A stretch of DNA of 26,903 nucleotides from positions 1 through 26,903 of the forward strand of contig JBFLXN010000016.1 of NCBI GenBank assembly GCA_040755715.1, given 5' to 3'. Positions 7,749 to 16,104 of this stretch are shown here, in pieces (position 1 is the first letter of the stretch; each line of letters opens with the position of its first letter). The stretch is from JBFLXN01 sp040755715 [NCBI: Candidatus Edwardsbacteria bacterium] (GTDB lineage: Bacteria; Edwardsbacteria; AC1; JBFLXN01). Under the pieces are notes generated by a model. That model searched no databases. It worked only from the letters and a program-made list of their open reading frames with translations, and was not told the DNA's origin. A program made the translations under genes and the position numbers.

Positions 7749-10406
7749 ATGAAAAAAATTTTATTTCTTTTAGTCATCCTTCCTGCTATGTTTATAGGGT
7801 CAAGCACAAAGGAAGGAAATCCCAAAAGACCAAAGGCAATAAACTTCATTCAGGTAGCCCACTTCCCACATCCGAGGGATTTTTGGGAAATATTTTATGG
7901 AGATGCAAATCATAATGGGAAACCTGAATTAGTTCTTCGCGCTAGGGCGGGCAACGTCTTTGAGGAACACCAAGGTAACAATATCTATTTAGAGGTAGAT
8001 AGTGCCTATAGTGATAGTGTGGGTACGCACAACTATGGTGTATATCCATCATTTATGGGACATGCAGACTTTGACAGTCTAACAGACCGGACTTCACCAT
8101 ACGATACCGTAACCGGAATGATATTCCGCCTAATGGAAAGTAATGCTGTAGATTCTTTTCCTAAAAGAGTAATGTTTATGCATACGCCAAACCCAGCTAC
8201 GTCCCTTTATTCCACTTATTTTTATGATGCGGATAAAGATGGGAAAATGGACATAATCTGCTGTGGTAACAGGCTATCCGTGTATGAGTGTGTGGGAAAC
8301 GACAGTTTTGAGAATGTGCTTAACGATGATTTTCGCTTTATGGGGGTTGATATAGCCATTGGAGATTTTGACCAGGACGGTAGGACAGAGTTTTGTTTTG
8401 GAAATAGCGCTGGCAATAATGGAGCTATGGTATATATCTACGAATGCCAAGGCGAGAATGTATATACTAAAATAGACAGCATGGATGTAGCCCTGCGTTA
8501 CAATAATATCTATCAAGCTGCTCCTTTTGAGCCTGGTCGCCAAGTGGATATGGACAGCGACGGAAAACTGGAGTTTCTATGTAGTGGAATAAAGTTCTAC
8601 GCAGGTGGCGGTAGCACCGCTTTTTTTAGCGTCTTTGAGTGCAATGGGAACAATACATTTACCGAGGTTTGGACAGACTCATTTCCACGGATGCCATTTT
8701 GGGGATACCACGATATCGGCGTAGGCGATTTGGACAGAGATGGAAAAGATGAGATGGTCTGTATAGATAGCCGGCGACTTTCTGTCTATAAGGCTTACGG
8801 AGATAACAACTATCAGGAAATCTTCAGAATGAATCCTGGAGATGGAGTGGGCCAATATGAGGATGTCCGACTATTGATCTATGATTTCAACAAAAACGGT
8901 TATGCTGAAATTGTAGCTAGTCTGGGCCAATCATTTGATTATGAAACTTATGTCTATGAGATAGACACATTAGGCCTCTCCCAGCAAGATGTAGGGGTTA
9001 GCGAGATTTATTCACCCGGCAAAATAATAGTAAATGAGACAAAGAGGAGGCAAAATTTAGACTCTGAGAATTTTCATCGCAGTGAATTTAAGCCAAATCT
9101 ATCTTTGCAAAAAACTCAAAGAGACTCTTCTGAGAAAGCTCCTGTAGTTTTAGCTAGCACATCTATTGTGCCTTCTATCTATGTCTGCAACTACAGTTCA
9201 AAGACAGCGCCCACTTTTAATGTTAGTTTTATAATGGACTCTTTAGGGGTTAAGGTCTACCAAAGTATAAGGCAAGTAGATAGTCTTGTCCCTTTTGGTG
9301 GGATTAAGGTAAGTTTTGATCCCTGGACAGCAGGTCCTCCAGCCAACACTTATAACCTTTGTGCTTTTACATCTCTCATTAGCGACCAGAATCCCAAGAA
9401 TGATACTTTGAAAGGAATCGCCTATACAATTACCCATCTTATAAGGTCTCCTTTTATCACTACTGCACCTATTATAGATGGTGTGATTAGTGCTGGCGAG
9501 TGGGATAAGGCTTTTAAGGTTGATGTATCCAATATGCTGGAGTGGGGTTATATAGACACTTCAATTTGGGGCAGTGCTTATTTATATGTGATGAACGATT
9601 CATCCAATCTTTATCTGGCATTAGACGGGATTTATGATACTCCTTCTGCAGGAACAAACGATATCAATGCCTTTGAGTTCTATTTTGATGACAATCATAA
9701 TCATCAATACCCTCTCTGGCCTGATTCTAGTGAAAGCGGTTTCTGGCTCCAGCAGTGGAATGAGCCTTCCCAGAGGTTAAATTGTTTCTCTGTGGCGGCG
9801 GACAGTGCCGAGTTTGCGTATAGGGAGGTTTTCTTTCCCCATAAGATCAGTTATGGTAGTAACCATCCGCAGTTTGAGGTCGCCATTCCATTTGGGGCGA
9901 GAAACGAGTCTTTAGATGTAGTAGTTGGTGATACATTTGGTTTCTGGATGGCAGCGGCTGATTATTATGAGGTGGTAGCGGTCTACGGCTGGTGGCCACA
10001 GGATGCGGTACACACCCATGGGCAGGCGTATGCCCGATGCTTAAACCCTACATATTATGGTGATATAATTTTGGGGAGTAGTCCTGTTTCAGTTGAGGAG
10101 ATAAAGTCTACAAGATATATGCCCCTATTAAAATTTAGCTTACACCAGAACTACCCGAATCCATTCAATCAGGCTACTGCTATCAAATATCAAATAGCAA
10201 AAGAGTGCAATGTCAGAATAAAAATATACAATGTCAATTGCCAACTGGTAAGGATACTTGCAGATGAGAAGAAGAAACCGGGTATTTATGAAGTCAAGTG
10301 GGATGGAAAAGATAATAAAGGCAAACCTGTGGCAAGTGGCACATATTACTATCAATTGAATGCCGGCGGCTTCGCCGAGACAAAGAAGATGGTAAAGGTG
10401 AGGTAA
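7749..10406 (+). CDS. Large secreted FG-GAP/VCBS-repeat protein with CBM9-like and type IX-style sorting domains
   Basis: 885 residues from the ATG at 7749, chosen because GGAG lies 6 bases upstream and it gives a clean signal peptide (MKKILFLLVILPAMF); a TTG four codons earlier is less likely. The region to about residue 420 holds FG-GAP/VCBS-type units with Asp-rich calcium loops: DADKDGKMD, DFDQDGRTE, DMDSDGKLE, DLDRDGKDE, DFNKNGYAE. These resemble integrin-alpha-like propellers. A linker and Ig-like region follow (about 450-565), then a carbohydrate-binding-family-9/DOMON-like domain opening with APIIDGVISAGEWDKA. The C-terminal ~90 residues are a FlgD-like sorting domain: HQNYPNPFNQAT, KIYNVNCQLVRIL, KKPGIYEVKWDGKD, SGTYYYQLNAGG, TKKMVKVR. 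Likely exported to the surface with its upstream neighbour; binding role inferred. Confidence 0.88.
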   Translation: MKKILFLLVILPAMFIGSSTKEGNPKRPKAINFIQVAHFPHPRDFWEIFYGDANHNGKPELVLRARAGNVFEEHQGNNIYLEVDSAYSDSVGTHNYGVYPSFMGHADFDSLTDRTSPYDTVTGMIFRLMESNAVDSFPKRVMFMHTPNPATSLYSTYFYDADKDGKMDIICCGNRLSVYECVGNDSFENVLNDDFRFMGVDIAIGDFDQDGRTEFCFGNSAGNNGAMVYIYECQGENVYTKIDSMDVALRYNNIYQAAPFEPGRQVDMDSDGKLEFLCSGIKFYAGGGSTAFFSVFECNGNNTFTEVWTDSFPRMPFWGYHDIGVGDLDRDGKDEMVCIDSRRLSVYKAYGDNNYQEIFRMNPGDGVGQYEDVRLLIYDFNKNGYAEIVASLGQSFDYETYVYEIDTLGLSQQDVGVSEIYSPGKIIVNETKRRQNLDSENFHRSEFKPNLSLQKTQRDSSEKAPVVLASTSIVPSIYVCNYSSKTAPTFNVSFIMDSLGVKVYQSIRQVDSLVPFGGIKVSFDPWTAGPPANTYNLCAFTSLISDQNPKNDTLKGIAYTITHLIRSPFITTAPIIDGVISAGEWDKAFKVDVSNMLEWGYIDTSIWGSAYLYVMNDSSNLYLALDGIYDTPSAGTNDINAFEFYFDDNHNHQYPLWPDSSESGFWLQQWNEPSQRLNCFSVAADSAEFAYREVFFPHKISYGSNHPQFEVAIPFGARNESLDVVVGDTFGFWMAAADYYEVVAVYGWWPQDAVHTHGQAYARCLNPTYYGDIILGSSPVSVEEIKSTRYMPLLKFSLHQNYPNPFNQATAIKYQIAKECNVRIKIYNVNCQLVRILADEKKKPGIYEVKWDGKDNKGKPVASGTYYYQLNAGGFAETKKMVKVR

Positions 10407-10539
10407 CCCCCCGAAAGTAAGGTGAAAAACAATTCTGATGTTTTAATTCTAAAGTCCAATCTTACAGGTTTTTCAGCAAAATTTGCCAAAGTTGATATAT
10501 CAGGTTAATTCGTAATGTCCCGATTCTTTGATATCCCTT

Positions 10540-11258
10540 CTACATCGTTCTGCTTATTGTCACTATTACTTTGATTAGTGACTCATCAATGGTTAGTGGG
10601 TCAGAGCTTGGACAAACCTCGGTGTTTTTGTAAGTTCTCCTACCATAAGCCACACCTAAATTAAGCCAACCACCAAACAATTCATACCCTGCCCCTAAGG
10701 AAACAAGTACCTGATTAATATCCCGATTGAGATATGACGGAATATAAGCAAATCCAAAGCGTAGTGGCAAGTGTAAGGGTTCAAAATTTTGACCCCCTAC
10801 TGAAAAGAAATGCTCCACGCCAAGATGGAATTCATTTGTATTTTTGAATCTTAAGTCTTCTATTCGGCTATCTTTAAACTTTGACCAGAGATTCTGTATC
10901 CATTCTAACGAAATTCTCACCGGGATTTCGTTTCTCGGACGATATTCAAAACCTAACCCCAAAGAAGCCGGATAGGTATATTCTTTGTAAATATTAACAA
11001 TAGCCCCGGAGTCTTTGAAGGTTTGATTTGGAAAAAGCACTACAGAAGGCGGCGGTACATTATTTTTAACAGTGTTAGTAAATATTGCCCCCCTGAATTT
11101 TCTGAGGCAATCCCCGTTTCACCCATACCGAGTGAGCGGGCAGAAAAGTCTCTAAGAGGGTCACCATACCCTGAAAGACCGAGCAGACTAAAGGCATAAG
11201 AAGAGCTGGGAAAATTGATAAAAAGTATTCCTACTACCCATGTTTTATTTGGTATCAT
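10540..11258 (-). pseudogene. PorV/UPF0164-like outer-membrane beta-barrel protein, frameshifted and shortened
   Basis: The first frame (ATG at 11256-11258, with ACGAGGAGA upstream) has a signal peptide and the family's SARSLGMGETGIA motif, then loses frame at a run of six C on the plus strand (11088-11093) and stops at 11040. In the shifted frame the protein continues GAIFTNTVKNN...VVLFPNQTFKDSG and ends in barrel strands (SLGLGFEYRPRNEIPVRI, NEFHLGVEHFF, PLRFGFAYIPSY, VLVSLGAGYELF). Even repaired it would be about 240 residues, shorter than typical PorV-like proteins (roughly 300-400), so a middle portion seems lost. PorV-type proteins shuttle cargo of the type IX system, which fits the neighbouring sorting-domain genes. 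It converges on them and has its own promoter. Sequencing error at the C run cannot be excluded, but the missing middle favours decay. Confidence 0.7.
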
Positions 11259-11289
11259 TTTTCTCCTCGTTTTCTTGATCGCATAGGAA

Positions 11290-11319
11290 ATTATACCACG
11301 GAATCACATTTTTTGTCTA
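11290..11319 (-). promoter_or_regulatory. Promoter of the PorV-like gene
   Basis: On the minus strand TAGACA (11314-11319) and TATAAT (11290-11295) with an 18-base spacer, about 30 bases before the ATG at 11258. Confidence 0.7.
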
Positions 11320-11320
11320 A

Positions 11321-11412
11321 TGTGTTATGTGAAATGTGTCATGTAATGGTTCGGCTTTGCTCACCATAATCGTCATGTTCTTCATTACACATCAAACATT
11401 TCACATTACACA
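11321..11412. repeat. Long inverted repeat (hairpin or MITE-like)
   Basis: Arms TGTGTTATGTGAAATG (11321-11336) and CATTTCACATTACACA (11397-11412) match over 16 bases with one mismatch. A further CATTACACAT (about 11383-11392) can pair with an interrupted copy next to the left arm. No coding sequence inside. It abuts the -35 of the PorV-like gene. Confidence 0.65.
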
Positions 11413-11645
11413 ATTAGTTCTGGTAAATTCTGTGCTTCCCTGCCCGACGGCAGGCGGGCGCGGCAAGGTTTTTTTCTTCTCACCCAATGCAATTCAGAGA
11501 CTATAGAGACCCCGCCATAAGCGACAGACTTTAGAGAAAAGTCTAATGTTTAAAGTCTGAAGTCTTGTCTCTGAATTAATGTGGCTATTAATAATGGTAG
11601 AGGAAATTTTAGTTTGAAAGGCAAGGTCTATCGGGATGACTTAAA
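11413..11645. other. Intergenic stretch with nested inverted repeats
   Basis: No gene seen. A CGGCAGGCGGGCG palindromic motif lies at 11441-11460. A nested structure spans 11491-11577: outer arms AATTCAGAGAC (11491-11501) and GTCTCTGAATT (11567-11577), with inner AGACTTTA (11526-11533) able to pair with either AAAGTCT (11538-11544) or TAAAGTCT (11551-11558). A related degenerate AAAAGTCT-x-ATGT phrase recurs near 26297. Confidence 0.55.
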
Positions 11646-11717
<72 letters not shown>

Positions 11718-11750
11718 AAGATAACCCTCACTTCGTTCCTGACCGTCAGT

Positions 11751-11837
11751 CTCGCCCGTAGGCTCGCCCGTTGGCCTCGCTCGTCCCGATAAATCGGGAC
11801 GGCTGAGAGGCTATGCCCAAAGGGTTACGACCGAGGG
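11751..11837 (+). repeat. tRNA-adjacent dispersed repeat, copy 1
   Basis: Two tandem 12-base units (CTCGCCCGTAGG, CTCGCCCGTTGG at 11751-11774) run into a 66-base element (11772-11837) that recurs in the same orientation at 26535-26599 with two substitutions and one indel. Its centre is a perfect palindrome, CGTCCCGAT-AA-ATCGGGACG (11782-11801). It starts 54 bases from the 5' end of the CAU tRNA gene. Confidence 0.85.
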
Positions 11838-11977
11838 CTTTGCATCTCGGAGCAACGGACAGGTCGAGTTTGATTACGGCGATAAAATCACTAACCGCTA
11901 TCCGTCAACCGCTTACCGCTAAACAATATGCACATAGCGGAAAGCGATGTTTTTGTATTGCTGTCATCGTTCTTTTT

Positions 11978-12085
11978 ACCCCGTTAGAAAGATACCTTTT
12001 TAGAGTTTTTAGACGTAGTTTATCCCAAAAGTTCGTCAATAAACTGAGCGAAGTTTGTGCCATTATTTTAGTTTTCTAACGGGGT
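11978..12085. repeat. 108-bp element with 13-bp perfect terminal inverted repeats
   Basis: Ends ACCCCGTTAGAAA (11978-11990) and TTTCTAACGGGGT (12073-12085) are perfect inverses flanking an 82-base AT-rich interior. A partial end, TCTAACGGGG, recurs at about 26503, next to the other tRNA. No transposase and no obvious target duplication. The open frame at 11813-12079 across this region is built from repeats and looks spurious. The rest of 11838-11977 holds short ACCGCT-type repeats only. Confidence 0.65.
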
Positions 12086-12104
12086 GAATCGCTGAAATCA
12101 GTAG

Positions 12105-13790
12105 TTACTTCAAGTTTTCTATTTTCTCCCTTAACTTTTTATTCTTTGGGTCGATTTCTAAGGATTTTTGCCATTGCTCCTTGGCTTTTTGTAACTCACC
12201 CTTAGCCTGGAAAATATCTCCTAAATGCTCAATAATCACCGCATCATTCTTTACATAGTTCAAAGCTCTTTTAATTTCCTTCTGGGCTTCCTCAATTCGT
12301 CCGAGGCGAAAATAGACCCAACCTAAACTATCAATATAATAACCATTTTCCGGCTCAAATTCCAAAGCCTTCTGAATGAGAACTAAAGCTTCATTTAGAT
12401 TTATCCCCTTATCTGCATAGAGATAGCCAATGTAATTGTAAGCCGAAGCCTCTTTCGGATTTAGTTCAATGAGTTTCCTAAAAGTCGCAATTGCCTCATC
12501 AAAAGCCCCGAGTTTATCATAAGCCACTCCTAGACCATAAAGACCTTTTTCATTCTTAGGATTTTTTTTCAAAATCTTAATATAGATTTCTCTAGCAGAA
12601 TCATATCTTTCTGCTTGTGAATAGGCAGTGGCCAGAAGATAATCAAGCTCATTTTTGTTCCCCAATTTCACCGCTTTCTTAAAATAATCTTTGGCTTTGC
12701 CAATTTTTCCTTCCTGGACTGAGAGAAATCCGAGATAAAGCCAGGCCTCAGAAAATGTGGGAACTAATTTGATAGTCTGTAGTATTTCTTCTTTGGCTCT
12801 ATCATATTTCTTCTGGTCATAGTAGATGCGTCCCAAATAGTAGTGAGCATCAGCATTTTGTGGTTCTTTTTGGAGAATTGTTTTGAATTCCTCTACTGCT
12901 TCGTCAAATTCATCCTCTTGATAATAGATTAAGGCTAAAATTCTTCTGACAGAATCGTTGTTTGGATTCTCCATTAAGATTGATTGACATTCCAAAATGG
13001 CATCATTTTCTCTTTTTAAGTCGAGATAAAATGATATGAGTCGTCGGCGCAGTGCTACATTTTCCGGCTGGACTTCAGAAGCCCTTTCATAAACCTTTAC
13101 CGCTGAAGCAGTATCTTTTTTCATTTCATAAATAACACCGAGTCCCACTAAAGCCTCATAATTAGTGCTATCAACTTCAATCGCTTTTAAGAATGTCTCC
13201 TCGGCCAGGTCTAAAGAATCTAACCTGCCATAGGCATTACCCAATTTACTGAAGAGCTCTGAATCAGCCGGTTTGAGCTGAGTTATTTCCTTTAATTGTT
13301 CAACCATTCCTCGGTAATCTTTTTTGATTTCGTAAAGTTTGGTTAGAGTTAACCTTATGTCTATTCGGGAAGAACTTAAGCTTACTGCCTTTTCATATTC
13401 GGTAATTGCCAAGTTCAGTCGTTTTCCCTGAAGATAGCAGTTCCCCAGGACTAAATGGGCATCAGGTTCTTCGGGAGATAACTTAACAGCTTTTTGGGCA
13501 TACAGAATAGCTTCATCTGGTTTACCGAGTTCATAATAGTTTTGGGCGAGCAGGAGGTGAAGTAAGGAAGAATTCGGGTCGTGGCGGAGTGCCTTCTTGA
13601 ACTCAACAATTGCTTTTTCGGTCTGTCCCCTCTGCTCGTAAATACTGGCTAAGGAGAAGTTGGTATACTGCGTAACCAAGTCTGGTGGCTTGGGTTTAAA
13701 CCACGAGAGGCAACCAGTAAAAAACAAGACCAAAAACCACAGATTACCCCAGATTAATACAGACTTTAAACAGCCCATTTTCCACTTCAC
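12105..13790 (-). CDS. TPR-repeat lipoprotein
   Basis: 561 residues from a GTG at 13790, chosen because AAAGGAGGA lies 6 bases upstream; the TTG two codons earlier is too close to that site. The N-terminus is a lipoprotein signal (hydrophobic LIWGNLWFLVLFF, lipobox FTGC, Cys27), so it should be anchored to a membrane facing the periplasm. From about residue 40 to the end there are some 14-15 ordinary tetratricopeptide repeats (for example ASIYEQRGQTEKAIVEFKKA, LGWVYFRLGRIEEAQKEIKR). Family members scaffold envelope complexes; no specific partner is suggested. It has its own promoter next to the far end of the CRISPR array and is transcribed in the same direction as the array. Its signal-peptide DNA overlaps a dispersed repeat (13735-13764). 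Confidence 0.9.
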   Translation of the reverse strand: MKWKMGCLKSVLIWGNLWFLVLFFTGCLSWFKPKPPDLVTQYTNFSLASIYEQRGQTEKAIVEFKKALRHDPNSSLLHLLLAQNYYELGKPDEAILYAQKAVKLSPEEPDAHLVLGNCYLQGKRLNLAITEYEKAVSLSSSRIDIRLTLTKLYEIKKDYRGMVEQLKEITQLKPADSELFSKLGNAYGRLDSLDLAEETFLKAIEVDSTNYEALVGLGVIYEMKKDTASAVKVYERASEVQPENVALRRRLISFYLDLKRENDAILECQSILMENPNNDSVRRILALIYYQEDEFDEAVEEFKTILQKEPQNADAHYYLGRIYYDQKKYDRAKEEILQTIKLVPTFSEAWLYLGFLSVQEGKIGKAKDYFKKAVKLGNKNELDYLLATAYSQAERYDSAREIYIKILKKNPKNEKGLYGLGVAYDKLGAFDEAIATFRKLIELNPKEASAYNYIGYLYADKGINLNEALVLIQKALEFEPENGYYIDSLGWVYFRLGRIEEAQKEIKRALNYVKNDAVIIEHLGDIFQAKGELQKAKEQWQKSLEIDPKNKKLREKIENLK

Positions 13791-13852
13791 AAACAATCCT
13801 CCTTTACACTATAAAGAATAAGGAATGATGATATTTACCAGATACAACAAAA

Positions 13853-13882
13853 ATTATATCACAAAACTTTTTAGGATTTCAA
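13853..13882 (-). promoter_or_regulatory. Promoter of the TPR lipoprotein gene
   Basis: Minus strand TTGAAA (13877-13882), 18-base spacer, TATAAT (13853-13858) preceded by TGA (extended -10 TGATATAAT). It begins 27 bases beyond the trailer end of the array, so lipoprotein expression does not need array read-through. Confidence 0.75.
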
Positions 13883-13908
13883 GGATTTTTTATAATTGAT
13901 GGCTGAAT

Positions 13909-15660
13909 ATTTCAATTCCATATTGGTGCGATTAAAAGGTGTCACAATGTTTGATTAGGGACAGATTCCAACGATTTTCAATTCCATATTGGTGCGATTA
14001 AAAGCGATTAAATTATATGGGTAAAGATAAACATCTTTACTTTTCAATTCCATATTGGTGCGATTAAAAGGAGGTTTCTTCTTGCTCACGCAACGGGAAA
14101 TCGGTTTTCAATTCCATATTGGTGCGATTAAAAGAAGTTAATGAAGCGATTGAAAATAACCGCAAAATTAATTTCAATTCCATATTGGTGCGATTAAAAG
14201 CAACATAAAATACAAATAGAAATTTGACTTTTGTAGATTTCAATTCCATATTGGTGCGATTAAAAGGTAGTTAGAGTCGATTCTATGTGAACTTGTGTTG
14301 ATTGATTTCAATTCCATATTGGTGCGATTAAAAGGAAAAAATGATAACGAGAGGTAGAGGGCGTATGGGATTTCAATTCCATATTGGTGCGATTAAAAGG
14401 TAGACCAAGTTTCTGCGGTCAAATCGCTCACGATAGATTTCAATTCCATATTGGTGCGATTAAAAGGAGGCATTAGATAAACAATTAACTTTAACCCTCT
14501 CCTATTTCAATTCCATATTGGTGCGATTAAAAGTCCAAAGGGTTTTTATTATTCAAACACCTTTCTTAGATTTCAATTCCATATTGGTGCGATTAAAAGG
14601 CAGGACAAGCAACTTGTGGAATTGTTGGGCTAATCTATTTCAATTCCATATTGGTGCGATTAAAAGTTCCCCGCCAAATGCGTGTTGATATATCGCCTTG
14701 AAATTTCAATTCCATATTGGTGCGATTAAAAGGCGTAGATTGTGCCAGTAATCCAAAATTATTTCCCCAATTTCAATTCCATATTGGTGCGATTAAAAGT
14801 TGGTTTTGTGGCAACATCGGTTTATGATTGTGTAAAAAATTTCAATTCCATATTGGTGCGATTAAAAGCCAATAAAATATGGGGGGGAAATTCAAGAAGA
14901 TTTAATTTCAATTCCATATTGGTGCGATTAAAAGCTCTCATTCAAAAATTCTGCGGGTTCGGATGTCATCATTTCAATTCCATATTGGTGCGATTAAAAG
15001 TAGAATAGATAAAAAGATGTTTTATTCTGATTTTGAAATTTCAATTCCATATTGGTGCGATTAAAAGTCTGTATCATAATATTGTTTCGCTGCTTGATAG
15101 AGATTTCAATTCCATATTGGTGCGATTAAAAGGGATAGCCTAATAAAAAACCGAGATAAGCAATATCTATTTCAATTCCATATTGGTGCGATTAAAAGTT
15201 GCAGGGATTACAAAAAATTTCAGATATTCAAAAATTTCAATTCCATATTGGTGCGATTAAAAGCAATGATAATGGACCATTTCCCGCATTATTCGTGCAA
15301 ATTTCAATTCCATATTGGTGCGATTAAAAGCTCATTGTAAAGTTAGTAAAAAATTGATTTCAAATTTATTTCAATTCCATATTGGTGCGATTAAAAGTCA
15401 GAACAGTCAAGCAGAAGATAGATGTCATAGAATATTTCAATTCCATATTGGTGCGATTAAAAGAAGGTAGCCGGCGCCTGCAAGTCCGGCAAAAACGAAT
15501 TTCAATTCCATATTGGTGCGATTAAAAGCTTTAAGATCTAAAACAATATCTTTTTCTTTTTCTTATTTCAATTCCATATTGGTGCGATTAAAAGTAATAG
15601 TCCCTCTCTCGTGCTGAGTGATTCTACTGCATTTCAATTCCATATTGGTGCGATTAAAAG
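13909..15660 (-). CRISPR. CRISPR array, 27 repeats and 26 spacers (type I-D)
   Basis: The repeat is 30 bases; on the plus strand it is ATTTCAATTCC then ATATTGGTGCGATTAAAAG. Repeats start at 13909, 13975, 14041, 14105, 14171 and so on to 15631. The 26 spacers are 34-39 bases (mostly 35-37) and all look different. Read on the minus strand each repeat ends in ATTGAAAT, the classic 8-base crRNA 5' handle, so transcription runs right to left, with the leader next to cas2. The repeat core is invariant. Only its last base varies: repeats 2-4 at the trailer end (13975, 14041, 14105) carry T instead of A on the plus strand, giving handle ATTGAAAA. The repeat can form only a very weak hairpin. The two apparent open frames inside the array come from its periodicity. 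Confidence 0.98.
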
Positions 15661-15774
15661 GCAAATTTTTGTATTAAAAAATAAAGGGGTTAAATTATCA
15701 AAGAGCATAAAATTGTCTGTCAACCATCAGTTATGCAAAAAACGGTAGAGCACGACGACTTTATAACTCCTTTG
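15661..15774 (-). promoter_or_regulatory. CRISPR leader with promoter
   Basis: A 114-base AT-rich stretch between the cas2 stop and the first repeat. On the minus strand a perfect TTGACA (15718-15723) is followed, after 18 bases, by GATAAT (15694-15699), placing the start of the pre-crRNA about 25-30 bases before the first repeat. It is the site where new spacers would be added. Confidence 0.85.
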
Positions 15775-16038
15775 TCATAATAGATTGTCTGTTGGGTTCT
15801 TTTCTACCCCAATTATCTCACGCTCCGTGTATTTCAAACTACCAAGCTTGTAAACTATCACAGAATCTTCATCAGAATTCATACGTCTCTCCATTTCCAT
15901 TTTCATCGCTTCAAATTTTCCTTCGGTAATCTCTCCTTCAAAAACTGAATTCTGCACCCAGTTAAGATAGCGTTTCAAGAGTTTATGCACCTTCTGAACC
16001 CTTTTCTCGCCGACATCGTAGACTAAAATGTAATACAT
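15775..16038 (-). CDS. cas2: Cas2, CRISPR adaptation endonuclease-fold protein
   Basis: 87 residues, the usual Cas2 size. It starts MYYILVYDVG with the conserved Asp8 at the end of the first strand, then the helix RVQKVHKLLKRYLNWVQNSVFEGE typical of Cas2, and ends with a strand around VIVYKLGSL. Cas2 dimers bridge two Cas1 dimers in the spacer-integration complex. GAGGTTAAGTT precedes the ATG. It is the last gene before the leader, 66 bases after cas1; that gap contains a GTTTAAACCGTTTAA motif. Confidence 0.97.
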   Translation of the reverse strand: MYYILVYDVGEKRVQKVHKLLKRYLNWVQNSVFEGEITEGKFEAMKMEMERRMNSDEDSVIVYKLGSLKYTEREIIGVEKNPTDNLL

Positions 16039-16104
16039 AACTTAACCTCTATCCGGGTTAAACGGTTTAAACTGCTGCCACGGCTGAAACGGTTTGTTAA
16101 TATA

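Noticed and set aside
11813-12079. 88-residue plus-strand open frame
   Set aside because: Begins inside the tRNA-adjacent repeat and runs through the inverted-repeat element; no ribosome site or recognisable domain.
14064-15008. Open frames inside the CRISPR array (14064-14249 minus, 14742-15008 plus)
   Set aside because: Their protein repeats (FNSILVRLK, FNRTNMELK) are translations of the CRISPR repeat; no ribosome sites.
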